A DNA stretch of 64,000 nucleotides from Bog-473 sp049513455 (GTDB taxonomy: Bacteria; Actinomycetota; Acidimicrobiia; Acidimicrobiales; RAAP-2), in the NCBI GenBank assembly GCA_049513455.1, contig JBEKWB010000036.1, positions 5,854-69,853 of the forward strand, read 5' to 3'. Shown piece after piece: positions 18,185-27,563 of the stretch. Under the pieces are notes generated by a model that was not told the DNA's origin, did no database searches, and was given only the letters and a program-made list of their open reading frames with translations. Position 1 is the stretch's first letter; each line of letters starts with the position of its first letter. Made by a program: the position numbers and the translations under genes.

Positions 18185-19846
18185 CTAGGTGGTGAAGTAC
18201 GCCGAGTTGGCGACCGACGGATTCGACGCCGACGCCGGTCCGGACCCGAACACCGAGAAGACGTTCTCCATCATGCGCCAGAAGACCGACGTGACGCTGG
18301 GCACCGCGGGCGGCACCAGGTTCGGATAGATGTACGGGGCGTTCGAGAGCCGGTACACGAAGTAGGCGTTTCCCGTGGCGAGCACACCGCCCCCGCCGGG
18401 ACTCGTGTAATAGGTCATGTCCGACCAGCGGCCGGGGCCGCGGTTCTTGATGGGGGAATGCGCCAGGATCTCGACGTTGTCCGGACCCGGAAGGGAGCGG
18501 TCGTAGAAGTCGTATTCCCCGAAGATGACGCCGGGCAGCGACTGGTTCATCGTCACACCGGTGCCGGCGAACACCCAGTGGCCCGGGTTGACGATCGACA
18601 TGGCAGCGTTCGCACCCAGGTCGGCGTACTGGGCCCCGATGGTGGTCTGCTCGGGCCGCGGCATGGGCCCGGTCGGCCAATCGGCCGTCACCTCGGCCGG
18701 ATCGACGTTCCACAGCGGGTCCTCCTCCATGAAGTCGGTCTTGTAACAGACCTGGTGCCGGTTGGGCCCGAGTGGAGAGGCTTCGAGACGGATGTGGCGG
18801 TAGATGGCGTTGGCCCCCAGGAAGGCGATATTGACCCCGGCGTCCACGGCCTGGTCGGCCGCCGTCCGCATCAACTGGGACCAGTACTCGTCGTGGCCGA
18901 GGCTGATGAGGCACTTGTGGTTGGTCAGCAGTGACGGTTGCTCGTGCAGATCGATGTCCGTCGTGTACGTGACGTCGAGCCCGAGGCTCTCGGCCAGGAA
19001 GAGGAGAGGGAACTCGTTCCCGATGAAGTTGGGCGCTCCCCACGACGAAGCGTCGTACGGGCGGTCGTACGACACCACCCGCGAGCGCGTCGCCGCCGCG
19101 CCGGGGCCGACGTAGAGGGAGCGCCCGCCCCACGTGTTGTACGCCTGCGACGTGGTGACCCCGCTCATGATGGTGAACGCGGCGTGGCTGGTGTCATCGC
19201 GCACGATCAGCGGCACATAGCCGTTGGCACTCTTGTCGAAGTCGCCCACGACCTTGAAGAGGTAGTAGCCCGGCGGCCAGTCCGCCGCAATGGTCACCGA
19301 GAGCGACGGCTGCCAGTCGCACTCGACCATGTTGGTGCCGGGCGCCACCGTCGGCGGCGGCTGTGCCTGCCCTGCCAGTGCCGACGACGTCCAGACCAGC
19401 CTGCCGCCCGTGCCCCCGTAATACCCCGCCCGGTAGAGCTCGACGTGGTAGGGGAACGGCCCGGCGTCGACGTACAGCGTCACCTCTTCGCCCTGGGTCG
19501 CGCTGACGTGGTCGCAGTAGGCGTACAGCATGCCGGGATAGGTCACCACCCAGTCGAGCGTCCCGGGTCGCGCGTTCTCCTCTACCACCCAGTCGGCCAC
19601 GGGAATGGAGACCCCGCTCGGGAGGGTGACCGGGTGGACCCCCGACGAGCGGGCCCGCCGGCGCGTGCCGGCGCGCCGGCCGTTGCCGGGCGTGCCTTTC
19701 TTCTGGCTCCGCAGTGCGGCCGCACCCACGGCAAAGCTCCCCGAGTACATGCCCGCCGCACGCAGAAAGCCCCGGCGATCGATGGTCGAGGGGCCTTCCA
19801 CCGGCAACTCGGGTGGTGTCTCCGGGATATGGGCATCACCAGACAC
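18185..19846 (-). CDS. Tat-exported N,N-dimethylformamidase beta-subunit-like protein
   Basis: A 553-residue protein starting with a twin-arginine signal (IDRRGFLRAAG, then a hydrophobic stretch to about residue 45), so it should be exported folded. The mature part resembles the large-subunit domain of dimethylformamidase. Segments include GGTGGRLVWTSSALAG, LVTNHKCLISLGHDEYWS and NIAFLGANAIYRHIRLE. True DMFase has iron ligands in this domain, but I cannot confirm them here. Location beside a glycan locus makes a role in the cell envelope possible. The GTG start at 19846 is compatible with the signal peptide. Confidence 0.78.
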   Translation of the reverse strand: MSGDAHIPETPPELPVEGPSTIDRRGFLRAAGMYSGSFAVGAAALRSQKKGTPGNGRRAGTRRRARSSGVHPVTLPSGVSIPVADWVVEENARPGTLDWVVTYPGMLYAYCDHVSATQGEEVTLYVDAGPFPYHVELYRAGYYGGTGGRLVWTSSALAGQAQPPPTVAPGTNMVECDWQPSLSVTIAADWPPGYYLFKVVGDFDKSANGYVPLIVRDDTSHAAFTIMSGVTTSQAYNTWGGRSLYVGPGAAATRSRVVSYDRPYDASSWGAPNFIGNEFPLLFLAESLGLDVTYTTDIDLHEQPSLLTNHKCLISLGHDEYWSQLMRTAADQAVDAGVNIAFLGANAIYRHIRLEASPLGPNRHQVCYKTDFMEEDPLWNVDPAEVTADWPTGPMPRPEQTTIGAQYADLGANAAMSIVNPGHWVFAGTGVTMNQSLPGVIFGEYDFYDRSLPGPDNVEILAHSPIKNRGPGRWSDMTYYTSPGGGGVLATGNAYFVYRLSNAPYIYPNLVPPAVPSVTSVFWRMMENVFSVFGSGPASASNPSVANSAYFTT

Positions 19847-19914
19847 CGTGCGACTCTACCGTCGGGCGCTTGGCGGGAACTGGACCGCTGAGCGACCCAC
19901 TAGCTTCAACGCCC

Positions 19915-20937
19915 ATGTCGCACCTGGTCGCCGCACCCGACAAGTTCCGGGGCACCGCCACGGCCGCGGAGGTCGCCGCAGCCGTGGGCGGCGCGGCGCG
20001 GCGAGCCGGGTGGACCGCCGACGAGATCCCGATGTCCGATGGTGGGGAAGGCCTCCTCCTTGCGGTCGGGGGCACGCCGCACCACACCTCGGTGCCCGGA
20101 CCGCTCGGCATCCCCACCGAGGCCGAGTGGCGGCTGCTGCCGGCCGATCCCCGCGGTGGCCGGACCGCGGTGATCGAGATGTCCCAGGCCGCCGGGCGGT
20201 CGCTGGTCCCGCACCCCGGTGGTGACGACCCCGTCTCGGCGGATACCGCGGGCGTGGGGCATCTGCTCCTGCGCGCCCGCGACACCGGCGCCACTCGGAT
20301 CGTCATCGGCTGTGGCGGCTCGGCCACCTCCGACGGCGGCTGGGGCGCGGTCCAGGTCGTCGGCACCCCGGCGGCCCTGGCCGGTGTCGACGTGCAGGTG
20401 GCATGCGACGTGACCACGCGCTTCGTCGACGCCGCCGCGTTGTTCGGTCCCCAGAAGGGCGCATCGCCCGAGCAGATCGTGCGGTTGACCGACCGCCTGC
20501 GTTCGCTGTCCGAGCGCTACCGGCGCGACTTCGGCGTGGACGTCGATGCCATCCCCGGCGCGGGTGCGGCCGGGGGCCTGGCCGGTGGCCTGGTCGCCCT
20601 GGGGGCCCACATCGTCCCCGGCTTCGACCTCGTCGCCGAAATGACCGGGCTGGCGGCCCGCCTCGCGACGGCCGACCTGGTCGTCACGGGGGAGGGCCAT
20701 CTGGACCCCCCCTCCTTCGCGGGCAAGGTCCCGGGCGGCGTGCTGGCGCTCACCGCCGGGCGCTGCCCGGTGCTCTGTATCGTCGGCGACGCTGACGAAG
20801 CCCTGCTGCGGTCCCCCCCGCCCGGGCTCGAGATCGTCAGCCTGGTCGGCCGCTTCGGCGCCGACCGGGCCCGGAGCGAAACCACTGACCTCGTCGCCGA
20901 GGTGACCGAGGAGGTCGTCCGGCGGCCTTGCCCCTGA
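19915..20937 (+). CDS. Glycerate kinase
   Basis: A 340-residue member of the GarK/GlxK-type glycerate kinase family, which phosphorylates D-glycerate with ATP to 2-phosphoglycerate. Visible family blocks are APDKFRGTATAAEVAAAV at the N-terminus, IPMSDGGEGLLLA near 40, GCGGSATSDGGWGAVQ near 125 and VTGEGHLDPPSFAGKV near 260. The ATG start at 19915 begins the conserved block. The frame continues upstream but overlaps the divergent gene. No glyoxylate-pathway genes adjoin it. Confidence 0.92.
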   Translation: MSHLVAAPDKFRGTATAAEVAAAVGGAARRAGWTADEIPMSDGGEGLLLAVGGTPHHTSVPGPLGIPTEAEWRLLPADPRGGRTAVIEMSQAAGRSLVPHPGGDDPVSADTAGVGHLLLRARDTGATRIVIGCGGSATSDGGWGAVQVVGTPAALAGVDVQVACDVTTRFVDAAALFGPQKGASPEQIVRLTDRLRSLSERYRRDFGVDVDAIPGAGAAGGLAGGLVALGAHIVPGFDLVAEMTGLAARLATADLVVTGEGHLDPPSFAGKVPGGVLALTAGRCPVLCIVGDADEALLRSPPPGLEIVSLVGRFGADRARSETTDLVAEVTEEVVRRPCP

Positions 20938-20987
20938 GGGACCGCACGGACCACAGTAGGGACCGACCACAGGAGAGGGAGAGAACC

Positions 20988-21893
20988 ATGGGACTGCTCG
21001 ACGGCAAGGTGGCGATCGTGACCGGTGCGGGGCGTGGCATCGGGCGCGAGGAGGCACTCCTGTTGGCCGCCGAGGGTGCCAAGGTGATCGTCAACGACGT
21101 AGGGAGGTCGCTGGCCGGCGCGGCGGACGACGAGCACCCGGCCGAAGAGGTCGTCGCCCTCATCAAGAAGAACGGGGGTGAGGCCGCCGTCAACGACGAT
21201 GACATCAGCTCGTGGGACGGCGCCGCACATGTGGTCGAGCAGGCCATCGACACCTTCGGCGGCCTCGACATCCTGGTCAACAACGCCGGCATCGTGCGGG
21301 ACAAGATGTCCTTCAACACGGACGAGTCCGACTGGGACGACGTGATCCGGGTCCATCTCAAGGGCCACTTCGCACCGATCCGCCACGCCGCCGCGTACTG
21401 GCGGAACCGGGCCAAGGCGGGCGAGGAGGTGACGGGTCGCATCATCAACACGACGTCCGAGGCCGGCCTCTACGGCAATCCCACCCAGGCGAACTACGGC
21501 GCGGCCAAGGCGGGCATCGCCGCCTTGACGTGGATCCTCGCCCGCGAGCTCGAACGCTACGGCGTCACGGTCAACGCCATCGCCCCCCGGGCCCGCACCC
21601 GCATGACCGAAGGCATCTTCGTCGAGGCCGCGGCGCCGCCGGAGGGCACCTTCGACGCCTGGGACCCCAAGAACGTGGCCAACCTCGTGGCGTTCTTGGC
21701 CGCCCCCGAGTCGGCCGACATCAACGGGCAGATCTTCGTGGTCTTCGGCGCCGACATCTGGGCCATGAGCGCCTTCGTGCCGGTGGGTCACGTGACGCGC
21801 GACCACGCCTGGACACCACGCGAGTTGCTGTCGGCCAAGGGCGAGCTCTTCCGCGGCATCGACTCGGCCATCGGCCCGTTCGAGCTGATCTAG
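20988..21893 (+). CDS. Short-chain dehydrogenase/reductase
   Basis: A 301-residue NAD(P)-dependent oxidoreductase. The cofactor motif VTGAGRGIGREEA is near residue 12, NNAGIVRDK near 95, and catalytic Ser with Tyr-x-x-x-Lys in TSEAGLYGNPTQANYGAAKAG near 155-180. The longer C-terminal tail resembles the domain-like SDRs acting on acyl-CoA or steroid substrates. A strong ribosome-binding site, AGGAGAGGGAGAG, precedes the ATG. It follows the glycerate kinase by 50 bases. Confidence 0.92.
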   Translation: MGLLDGKVAIVTGAGRGIGREEALLLAAEGAKVIVNDVGRSLAGAADDEHPAEEVVALIKKNGGEAAVNDDDISSWDGAAHVVEQAIDTFGGLDILVNNAGIVRDKMSFNTDESDWDDVIRVHLKGHFAPIRHAAAYWRNRAKAGEEVTGRIINTTSEAGLYGNPTQANYGAAKAGIAALTWILARELERYGVTVNAIAPRARTRMTEGIFVEAAAPPEGTFDAWDPKNVANLVAFLAAPESADINGQIFVVFGADIWAMSAFVPVGHVTRDHAWTPRELLSAKGELFRGIDSAIGPFELI

Positions 21894-21988
21894 TTCCGGC
21901 GCGCCCTGCGCGCCCCTGCTCGCCGCGCGATGTGCCGGGGACGCGCCCATCCGACACCGGTCGGTTGCGCCGGAGTACGTTCGTCGGA

Positions 21989-22171
21989 ATGTCCGTCCCA
22001 CTGTCCGTCCCACTGTCCGACCAACGTTCCGCCATCCCTACTGACGCGTCGTGCCAGCGATCACCTCTCGGGACATTCGCCGAATGCCCCCACTGCGCCG
22101 GCGAAATGCGCCCCGAGCACGCCCATTACCGTTGCACCGGCTGCGGGTGGCGCGACTCCTGCTGCGACTGA
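21989..22171 (+). CDS. Small zinc-ribbon protein
   Basis: A 60-residue protein whose C-terminal half has two CxxC-type pairs, CPHCAGEM and CTGCGWRDSCCD, expected to bind one zinc ion. The N-terminal 30 residues are low complexity and encoded by a short DNA repeat (GTCCGTCCCACT twice). Function is unknown. Small zinc-ribbon proteins of this type are frequent in actinobacteria. It sits between the SDR and the LLM oxidoreductase genes on the same strand. Confidence 0.6.
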   Translation: MSVPLSVPLSDQRSAIPTDASCQRSPLGTFAECPHCAGEMRPEHAHYRCTGCGWRDSCCD

Positions 22172-22219
22172 GCAGCGCACGCCCGGCATCGTCGCCTCGA
22201 AATGGGGCACGATGACGCC

Positions 22220-23167
22220 ATGGGAGACCGCCACACGTTCCGTTTCGCCGCACAACTGAGCAAGGGGCCGGGCGGGACCGCACGCGACTGGGCCGAGCAG
22301 GCGCGCCGCGCCGAGGGCCTCGGGTACTCGGCGCTCCTCATGCCGGACCACTTCGGCGACCAGCTGGCCCCGGCGCCGGCCCTCGCCGCCGCCGCTGCTG
22401 CCACCACCACCTTGCGCGTGGGCTCACTGGTCTTCGGGAACGACTACCGGAACCCGTTCGTGCTGGCCAAGGAGGCGGCCACGCTGGATGTGCTGAGCGA
22501 CGGCCGCTTCGAAATGAGCCTCGGTGCGGGATGGATGAAGACCGACTACGAGGAAGCCGGCATCACCTATGACACGCCCCGCGTACGGGTGGAGCGGTTC
22601 GAGGAGGCGGTGCAGGTGGTCCAAGGGCTGCTCCGCACCGACGGTCCCTTCTCCTTCGACGGCCACTACTACGCGGTGCACGAGCACTCGCTCCTGCCCC
22701 GGCCGGTCCAGCACCCGGGACCACCGCTCATTCTCGGCGGCGGCGGCCCACGTGTCCTGTCGTTCGCGGCACGGCACGCCGACATCGTCAGCATCAACGC
22801 CAACCTGCGCGACGGCACCGGCGGTCCCGAGACGGCGCCCGACATGGCGCCCGACCGCACGCGGCAGAAGGTGGCCTGGGTCAAGGAGGCGGCCGGGGCC
22901 CGCTTCGAGGAGCTCGAGCTCAACGCCCTCATCGGGTTCGTCCTCATCACCGAGGACGCCCGCGGCATCGCCGAGGCGATGGCGCCCCACTTCGGGATCG
23001 ACCCCGCTGACGCCCTGCACGTGCCGGGCGTGCTGCTGGGCACACTCGACGAGATGGTGGACGAACTGCGCTGGCGTCGCGACGAGTACGGCATCACCTA
23101 CTGGTCGATCGAATCGGATGCCTGGGCGGACCTGGGGCCGGTCGTGCAGAAGCTCTCGGGCTCGTGA
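22220..23167 (+). CDS. LLM-class F420-dependent oxidoreductase
   Basis: A 315-residue luciferase-like TIM-barrel flavin/F420 oxidoreductase. Family segments are LGYSALLMPDHFGDQLAPAP near residue 35, GSLVFGNDYRNPFVLAKEAA near 75, and LSDGRFEMSLGAGWMKTDYE near 100. It resembles the TIGR03621-type group of actinobacterial F420-dependent enzymes; the substrate is unknown. An in-frame ATG at 22202 would add six residues. The stop overlaps the start of the hydrolase gene by four bases, implying translational coupling. Confidence 0.88.
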   Translation: MGDRHTFRFAAQLSKGPGGTARDWAEQARRAEGLGYSALLMPDHFGDQLAPAPALAAAAAATTTLRVGSLVFGNDYRNPFVLAKEAATLDVLSDGRFEMSLGAGWMKTDYEEAGITYDTPRVRVERFEEAVQVVQGLLRTDGPFSFDGHYYAVHEHSLLPRPVQHPGPPLILGGGGPRVLSFAARHADIVSINANLRDGTGGPETAPDMAPDRTRQKVAWVKEAAGARFEELELNALIGFVLITEDARGIAEAMAPHFGIDPADALHVPGVLLGTLDEMVDELRWRRDEYGITYWSIESDAWADLGPVVQKLSGS

Positions 23168-24063
23168 CCATCACCACGGCCGCTGGGTGGGAGGCCATCG
23201 GACAACACCGCGACCTGTGCGGGCACCGCGTCTTCACCATCGACGCACCATCGATCGGGGACGAAGTGCACGAGCCCCTCCTGATACTGCACGGCTTCCC
23301 CACTTCGTCGTTCGATTTCACCGCCGTGCTCGACCCGCTACGCCGAGGGCGGCGCGTCCTCATGCTCGACGGGCTCGGCTACGGGCTCTCGGCCAAGCCC
23401 GATCTGCCCTACACCCTGGCCCTGCAGGCCGACGTGGTCGCGACCTTCCTGGGCCAGCTGGACATCACACGCCTGTCCCTCCTGACCCACGATGTCGGCG
23501 ACACCGTCGGGGGTGAGCTGTTGGCGCGCCGCGCCGAGGGGACCTGGGCGGTCGAGGTCGTGCGCCGTGTCATCACCAACGGCAGCATCTACATAGAGCA
23601 GGCCCATCTGACCGACGGGCAGCAGTTCCTCCTCAGCCTCCCCGACGAGAAGCTGCCGGCCGACGCGCCCGTCACCGCGGCGACGCTGACCCGCAGCCTG
23701 CGTGAGACCTTCAGCCCGGCGGCCGTACTCCCGCCTGACGGCTCACCGGACGATCTCCTCCCCGCCACGGTGGAGCAGATCATGCGCGACGGCGGACATC
23801 TGGTGCTCCCCCGTCTCATCCGCTACATCGAAGAGCGCCGGCGCAACCAGGCGAGGTTCACCGGGGCCATCGAGTCCGACCCCTCGCCGCTGCACATCGT
23901 CTGGGGCCTGGACGACCCGATCGCCGTCCCGTCCATGGTCGACACGCTGCGCGCCGCCCGGCCCGACGCCACGGTCGCTCTGCTCGAGGGGGTGGGCCAC
24001 TACCCCATGGTCGAAGCGCCGACCCGCTTCCTCGCCGCGGCGCGCCCTGGCCTGGGTCGTTGA
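23164..24063 (+). CDS. Alpha/beta hydrolase, epoxide hydrolase/haloalkane dehalogenase-like
   Basis: A 299-residue alpha/beta-fold hydrolase. The oxyanion segment LILHGFPTSSFDF is near residue 42 and the nucleophile elbow LTHDVGDTVGGEL near 110. The elbow residue is Asp rather than Ser, as in epoxide hydrolases and haloalkane dehalogenases. The catalytic His is probably in EGVGHYPMVEAP near 280. The GTG start overlaps the LLM oxidoreductase stop, so oxidation followed by hydrolysis of one substrate is plausible but unproven. Confidence 0.85.
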   Translation: MTITTAAGWEAIGQHRDLCGHRVFTIDAPSIGDEVHEPLLILHGFPTSSFDFTAVLDPLRRGRRVLMLDGLGYGLSAKPDLPYTLALQADVVATFLGQLDITRLSLLTHDVGDTVGGELLARRAEGTWAVEVVRRVITNGSIYIEQAHLTDGQQFLLSLPDEKLPADAPVTAATLTRSLRETFSPAAVLPPDGSPDDLLPATVEQIMRDGGHLVLPRLIRYIEERRRNQARFTGAIESDPSPLHIVWGLDDPIAVPSMVDTLRAARPDATVALLEGVGHYPMVEAPTRFLAAARPGLGR

Positions 24064-24072
24064 AGGGCCGGA

Positions 24073-24111
24073 GCATCGGGCCGGCGCATCGGGCCGGGGC
24101 ATCGGGCCGGG
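24073..24111. repeat. Three 13-bp tandem repeats in a convergent intergenic spacer
   Basis: Units at 24073-24085, 24086-24098 and 24099-24111 read GCATCGGGCCGG plus one base. The array occupies the gap between the hydrolase stop and the converging LON-domain gene. Confidence 0.8.
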
Positions 24112-24120
24112 GCCGACCGG

Positions 24121-24756
24121 TCAGCCCGACGCCAGCATCCGGTGCAGGTCCAGCTCCATGGCCTCGGTCAGCTCGAGCAGCAACGCCAGCCGCTCCGCCG
24201 TTCCGGAGGCCGACAGCACGCGCTGGGCGTCGAACATGGTGAGGGGGGCTTCCGTGCAGAGTTGCCACGATGCCACCTCGGGGTCGTCATCGAGTTGCGT
24301 CTCGGTCGGCAGCGCCGACGTGGCGCCGCTCTCCGAGAGCAGTCCCCGCGTGCGGCGCACACTCTGTTCCACTCGCTGCAGCAGATCCGACCCGACCGCC
24401 TCGACCCGGGGTGCCCACTCCTCCACCATGGCCAGTGGGTAAGGATCGTCGGCCAACCATTCGCCCACGCGGATGCGCACGTCGCCCCGGACGATCAACA
24501 ACCACCGGCCGTCGGAGAGTGCGGCCGCCTTCGTGATGACGGCGCGCGTCCCGACCGCCATGCGCTGGTCGCCCCCGCCGACCTCGGCGCCCCGCTCAAT
24601 GAGGACCACCCCGAATCGCGAATCTCCGGCGAGACAGTCCCGCGTCAGGGCTCGATAGCGCGGCTCGAAGACGTGGAGGGGAATCTGCGCGTGCGGGTAA
24701 AGGACCGCAGAGAGAGGGAACATGCCGAGGCGTGCGAGGGTGGGGTACTCCGTCAT
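24121..24756 (-). CDS. LON peptidase substrate-binding (LON_substr_bdg) domain protein
   Basis: A 211-residue stand-alone N-terminal LON domain. The opening block LGMFPLSAVLYPHAQIPLHV and FEPRYRALTRDCLAGDSRFG match the domain that binds unfolded substrates in Lon protease, and GVVLIERGAEVGGG follows. No ATPase or protease part is present. Its role may be in protein quality control, but the substrate is unknown. The ATG at 24756, after a GGGGTGA sequence, begins the conserved region. Confidence 0.88.
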   Translation of the reverse strand: MTEYPTLARLGMFPLSAVLYPHAQIPLHVFEPRYRALTRDCLAGDSRFGVVLIERGAEVGGGDQRMAVGTRAVITKAAALSDGRWLLIVRGDVRIRVGEWLADDPYPLAMVEEWAPRVEAVGSDLLQRVEQSVRRTRGLLSESGATSALPTETQLDDDPEVASWQLCTEAPLTMFDAQRVLSASGTAERLALLLELTEAMELDLHRMLASG

Positions 24757-24789
24757 CGTCACCCCATTGTCACCCCACACGTCCACCAC

Positions 24790-25453
24790 CGCCAGTCCTC
24801 CGCGTCACCACCAAGAATCTTCCGGGTCACCACCGGGCGGCCGGGCGTACACGCGAGCAGGACCGGCCTAGGAGGCCGGCCCTGTACTCGTGTCTTTGGT
24901 TTTGTGCACACAGCTCACACGGCACCAGCCTTCGGCGTTGGGGTGCGAGGGTCGCGTAGTCGGCCGACCGGAACACGCACCGGCGCAAGCGCGGCCACAG
25001 TGAAACGCCGGACTTCTCGCCGTCGCAGCTGCTCTGCGGCGTCACCGGCCTCTCAGCGCCGGTGACGCAGTTTCAGTCCGGTGGATCGCCTTCCTCGGTC
25101 GAGCGTGTCGACGTCATCGGCAGCTCCTTTCCACTTCGGGCAACGGGCACCCGCCCGCAACCGCTCTGAGAACAAGTATCTGCCGCGCCTGCTGCTCTGT
25201 GAACCCCTCTTTAGGTGGCCGTTCGCGAATCCCCTGGTGACCGGTCCCTACGCAACACAATCTTCATCCGACTGACGACCGGACACGCCAGTTGACGCAC
25301 CGGATAACCCCGACGACACCGAGAATCGCCCGTGGGGTTCGCCCGTGCCCGAGTGGCCAATCGACCGGATGCCTCCGAGGAGCGGCGGCGGTGACCGGGG
25401 CGCCCGATCGGCTGAGTAACCTCGCACTACCGAGGGACGGGGAGAGGAGCGGC
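24790..25453. other. Long intergenic region with two hairpins and no recognised gene
   Basis: About 660 bases separate the LON-domain gene and the P450 gene, both reading outward. Short open frames here show no family resemblance. Two stem-loops are present: CCGGCC/GGCCGG at 24863-24879, and an 11-bp perfect stem at 25039-25049 with 25058-25068. They may belong to terminators or a leader or small RNA, and the P450 promoter is probably near the right end. Confidence 0.5.
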
Positions 25454-26668
25454 ATGACGGCACAACTCGTCAGCGAACTGGAGCTCCCGCTGCTGCAGAC
25501 GATCGGCATGGAGCGCCTTGACGCCATCGCCGCCATTGAAGAGGCCCGGTCCCAGCACTGGTTGGCCCGGACGGACATGGGCTACTGCGTCACGCGGCTC
25601 AATGACGTGACGGCCATCCTGCGCGACAAGCGGTTTCACTCGGCCCTCTCCATCCTTCCGCAGATGTCAGGGATGCCCGAGTTGGAGGAACCGAGCCGGC
25701 GCCGCAAGTCCATCCTCTCCATGGAGGGCGACGAGCACGCGCGCCTGCGCCGCCTCGTGGCCCCCGCGTTCACCCCGCTCTCGGCCAACCGTCTCCGCCC
25801 GACGATGCGGGCGGTGCTCGGTGACCTCATCGAACGCGTGGTCGGCGACGGCGAGTGCGAGTTCGTTTCGGCCGTGTGCGAGCCCTATCCCATTCCCATC
25901 ATCTGTGAGCTGCTGGGCGCGCCGCCCGAGGACTGGAAACTCTTCTCGTCGTGGGCCACCGACATCTTCCGCATCTTCAACGGCACGCTCGAGCAGGACC
26001 TCCCCTTCATCGATCGGGCCTCAGCCGAGCTGACCGCGTACGTGAGCGACATGATCTCCGCGCGCCGCGCCGATCCCCGCGACGATCTGCTCAGTGACCT
26101 GATCGCCGTGGAAGAAGAAGGCGATCGACTCTCCACCGAGGAGATGGCGATGCTGGCCCAGGCGGTGCTCATGGCCGGCACCGACACCACCCGGAACCAG
26201 CTGGCCTGCAGTGTGGCGGTCTTTTCGGAGCACCCCGAGCAGTGGCGGCTCCTGGGCCAGCAGCCCGCGCTGGCCGCCCGCGCCGTCGAAGAGTCGCTGC
26301 GCTACCTCGGTGCGGTCCGGGCCACCGTGCGCTTCGCCGCCGAGGACGTGACGTACCGTGACGTCCTCTTCCCCCGCGGCACCATCGTCTCCACCTCCCT
26401 GGCCGGCGCGAACCGTGATCCCGAGCTCTGGATTCGTCCCAACGAGTTCGACATCACGCAAGAGCGCGGCCAGGCCCAGATGACGTTCGGCTCGGGCATC
26501 CACTTCTGCCTGGGCGCGGCGCTGGCCCGGGCCGAGTTGCAGGAGGCCCTCCCGTTGCTGGCCCGCCGCATGCCCGGCCTGGCCCGCAACGGGCCCGTGG
26601 AGTGGAAACCGGCCAACTTCGGGATTTGGGGTCCGGCGCGACTCCCGATCCGCTTCGACGCCTCCTAG
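25454..26668 (+). CDS. Cytochrome P450
   Basis: A 404-residue soluble bacterial P450 monooxygenase. The heme-thiolate motif FGSGIHFCLGAALARAE has the cysteine ligand at about residue 352. The I-helix oxygen-activating motif is LMAGTDTTRNQ near 240, and the K-helix ExxR is EESLRYL near 280. The ATG at 25454 follows GGAGAGGAG. No ferredoxin or reductase lies next to it. The substrate is unknown; the second P450 at 62352-63587 belongs to a different subfamily. Confidence 0.93.
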   Translation: MTAQLVSELELPLLQTIGMERLDAIAAIEEARSQHWLARTDMGYCVTRLNDVTAILRDKRFHSALSILPQMSGMPELEEPSRRRKSILSMEGDEHARLRRLVAPAFTPLSANRLRPTMRAVLGDLIERVVGDGECEFVSAVCEPYPIPIICELLGAPPEDWKLFSSWATDIFRIFNGTLEQDLPFIDRASAELTAYVSDMISARRADPRDDLLSDLIAVEEEGDRLSTEEMAMLAQAVLMAGTDTTRNQLACSVAVFSEHPEQWRLLGQQPALAARAVEESLRYLGAVRATVRFAAEDVTYRDVLFPRGTIVSTSLAGANRDPELWIRPNEFDITQERGQAQMTFGSGIHFCLGAALARAELQEALPLLARRMPGLARNGPVEWKPANFGIWGPARLPIRFDAS

Positions 26669-26690
26669 TACCGCCTGACCGCCCGCCAGC

Positions 26691-27203
26691 ATGGGAGCCC
26701 GGCCGCAGAGACCGTTCGTGCCGGCCCACTTCGCCATCCCATCGCCGCCTCGTGGACCCGGGTTCGTCCTCACCCCGCTCCGCCTGGTCCACAACGAGCG
26801 CGACCTAAATGCGTGGAGCTCGAGCGTCAACCACATCCACGCCACCGCGGGATTCGCCGGTCACCCGTGGCCCGACGAGCCGATGACGCTCGAGCGCAAC
26901 GCCCGCGACCTCCAAGAGCACGAGGACGACTTCGCCCACCGCCGCGGGTTCACCTACTCCGTCCTGACCGAGGCCGGCGACGAGGTCCTCGGCTGCGTCT
27001 ACATCTACCCGTCCGCCAAGAGTGACGTCGAGGCCGAGGTGCGTTCCTGGGTCCGGGCCACCCGGGCCACCCTCGATACCCCCCTGTACGCGACCGTGTG
27101 CGAATGGCTGCGGGCCGAGTGGCCCTTCCGCACGTTCGACTACGCGCCCCGCGACAGCGCCGGGATCGCTCAGCCCGGGGCCGACCCGCCCGCCACCTCG
27201 TAG
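26691..27203 (+). CDS. GNAT-like acetyltransferase family protein
   Basis: A 170-residue protein resembling actinobacterial GNAT-fold proteins. It has VLTPLRLVHNERDLNAWSSS early, then YSVLTEAGDEVLGCVYIYPS near 90-110 where the acetyl-CoA-binding strand is expected. The classical Q/RxxGxG/A loop is not obvious, so it may be catalytically atypical. It starts 22 bases after the P450 stop and may be co-transcribed. Its 3' end overlaps the converging monooxygenase-like gene by 34 bases. Confidence 0.6.
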   Translation: MGARPQRPFVPAHFAIPSPPRGPGFVLTPLRLVHNERDLNAWSSSVNHIHATAGFAGHPWPDEPMTLERNARDLQEHEDDFAHRRGFTYSVLTEAGDEVLGCVYIYPSAKSDVEAEVRSWVRATRATLDTPLYATVCEWLRAEWPFRTFDYAPRDSAGIAQPGADPPATS

Positions 27204-27493
27204 GACCACAGCTCGGACGACACGGAGACGGGGCCACCGTGGGGTGAGGGTCGGTCGGCACCGGCGTGTCCATGGGCGAAGGCCGGCGAGCTGACCCAGC
27301 TCTGGAACGCCGCGTCATCCCTCCAGCGGGTGACGACCAGCCACTGCCGCCGCTCGTCGGTGGGCCGGAGGAGTTCGAAACCCTCGAACCCCTCCTGGTC
27401 GTCGACCGCACCGGCGCGGGCGGCGAACCTCTGGGCCAGCTCGTCTCCGGCACCCTCGGGCACTGTGATGGCGTTGATCTTGATGACGGTCAT
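27170..27493 (-). CDS. Antibiotic biosynthesis monooxygenase (ABM) domain protein
   Basis: A 107-residue dimeric alpha+beta barrel protein (VIKINAITVPEGAGDELAQR at the start, EGFEGFELLRPTDERRQWLV near 38). The group includes cofactor-free monooxygenases and heme-degrading relatives. None of their specific active-site residues can be assigned confidently here. It is convergent with, and overlaps, the GNAT-like gene. Confidence 0.8.
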   Translation of the reverse strand: MTVIKINAITVPEGAGDELAQRFAARAGAVDDQEGFEGFELLRPTDERRQWLVVTRWRDDAAFQSWVSSPAFAHGHAGADRPSPHGGPVSVSSELWSYEVAGGSAPG

Positions 27494-27563
27494 GGGGACG
27501 ATCTGATCAGATCCCGCCGCCGGGGCCAAATGGAGTGCGGGAGCTACCCCGGTGGACCAGGGG

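Noticed and set aside
24827..25045. Possible small gene in the 24.8-25.4 kb gap
   Set aside because: No family, no ribosome-binding site, and hairpins cut through it.
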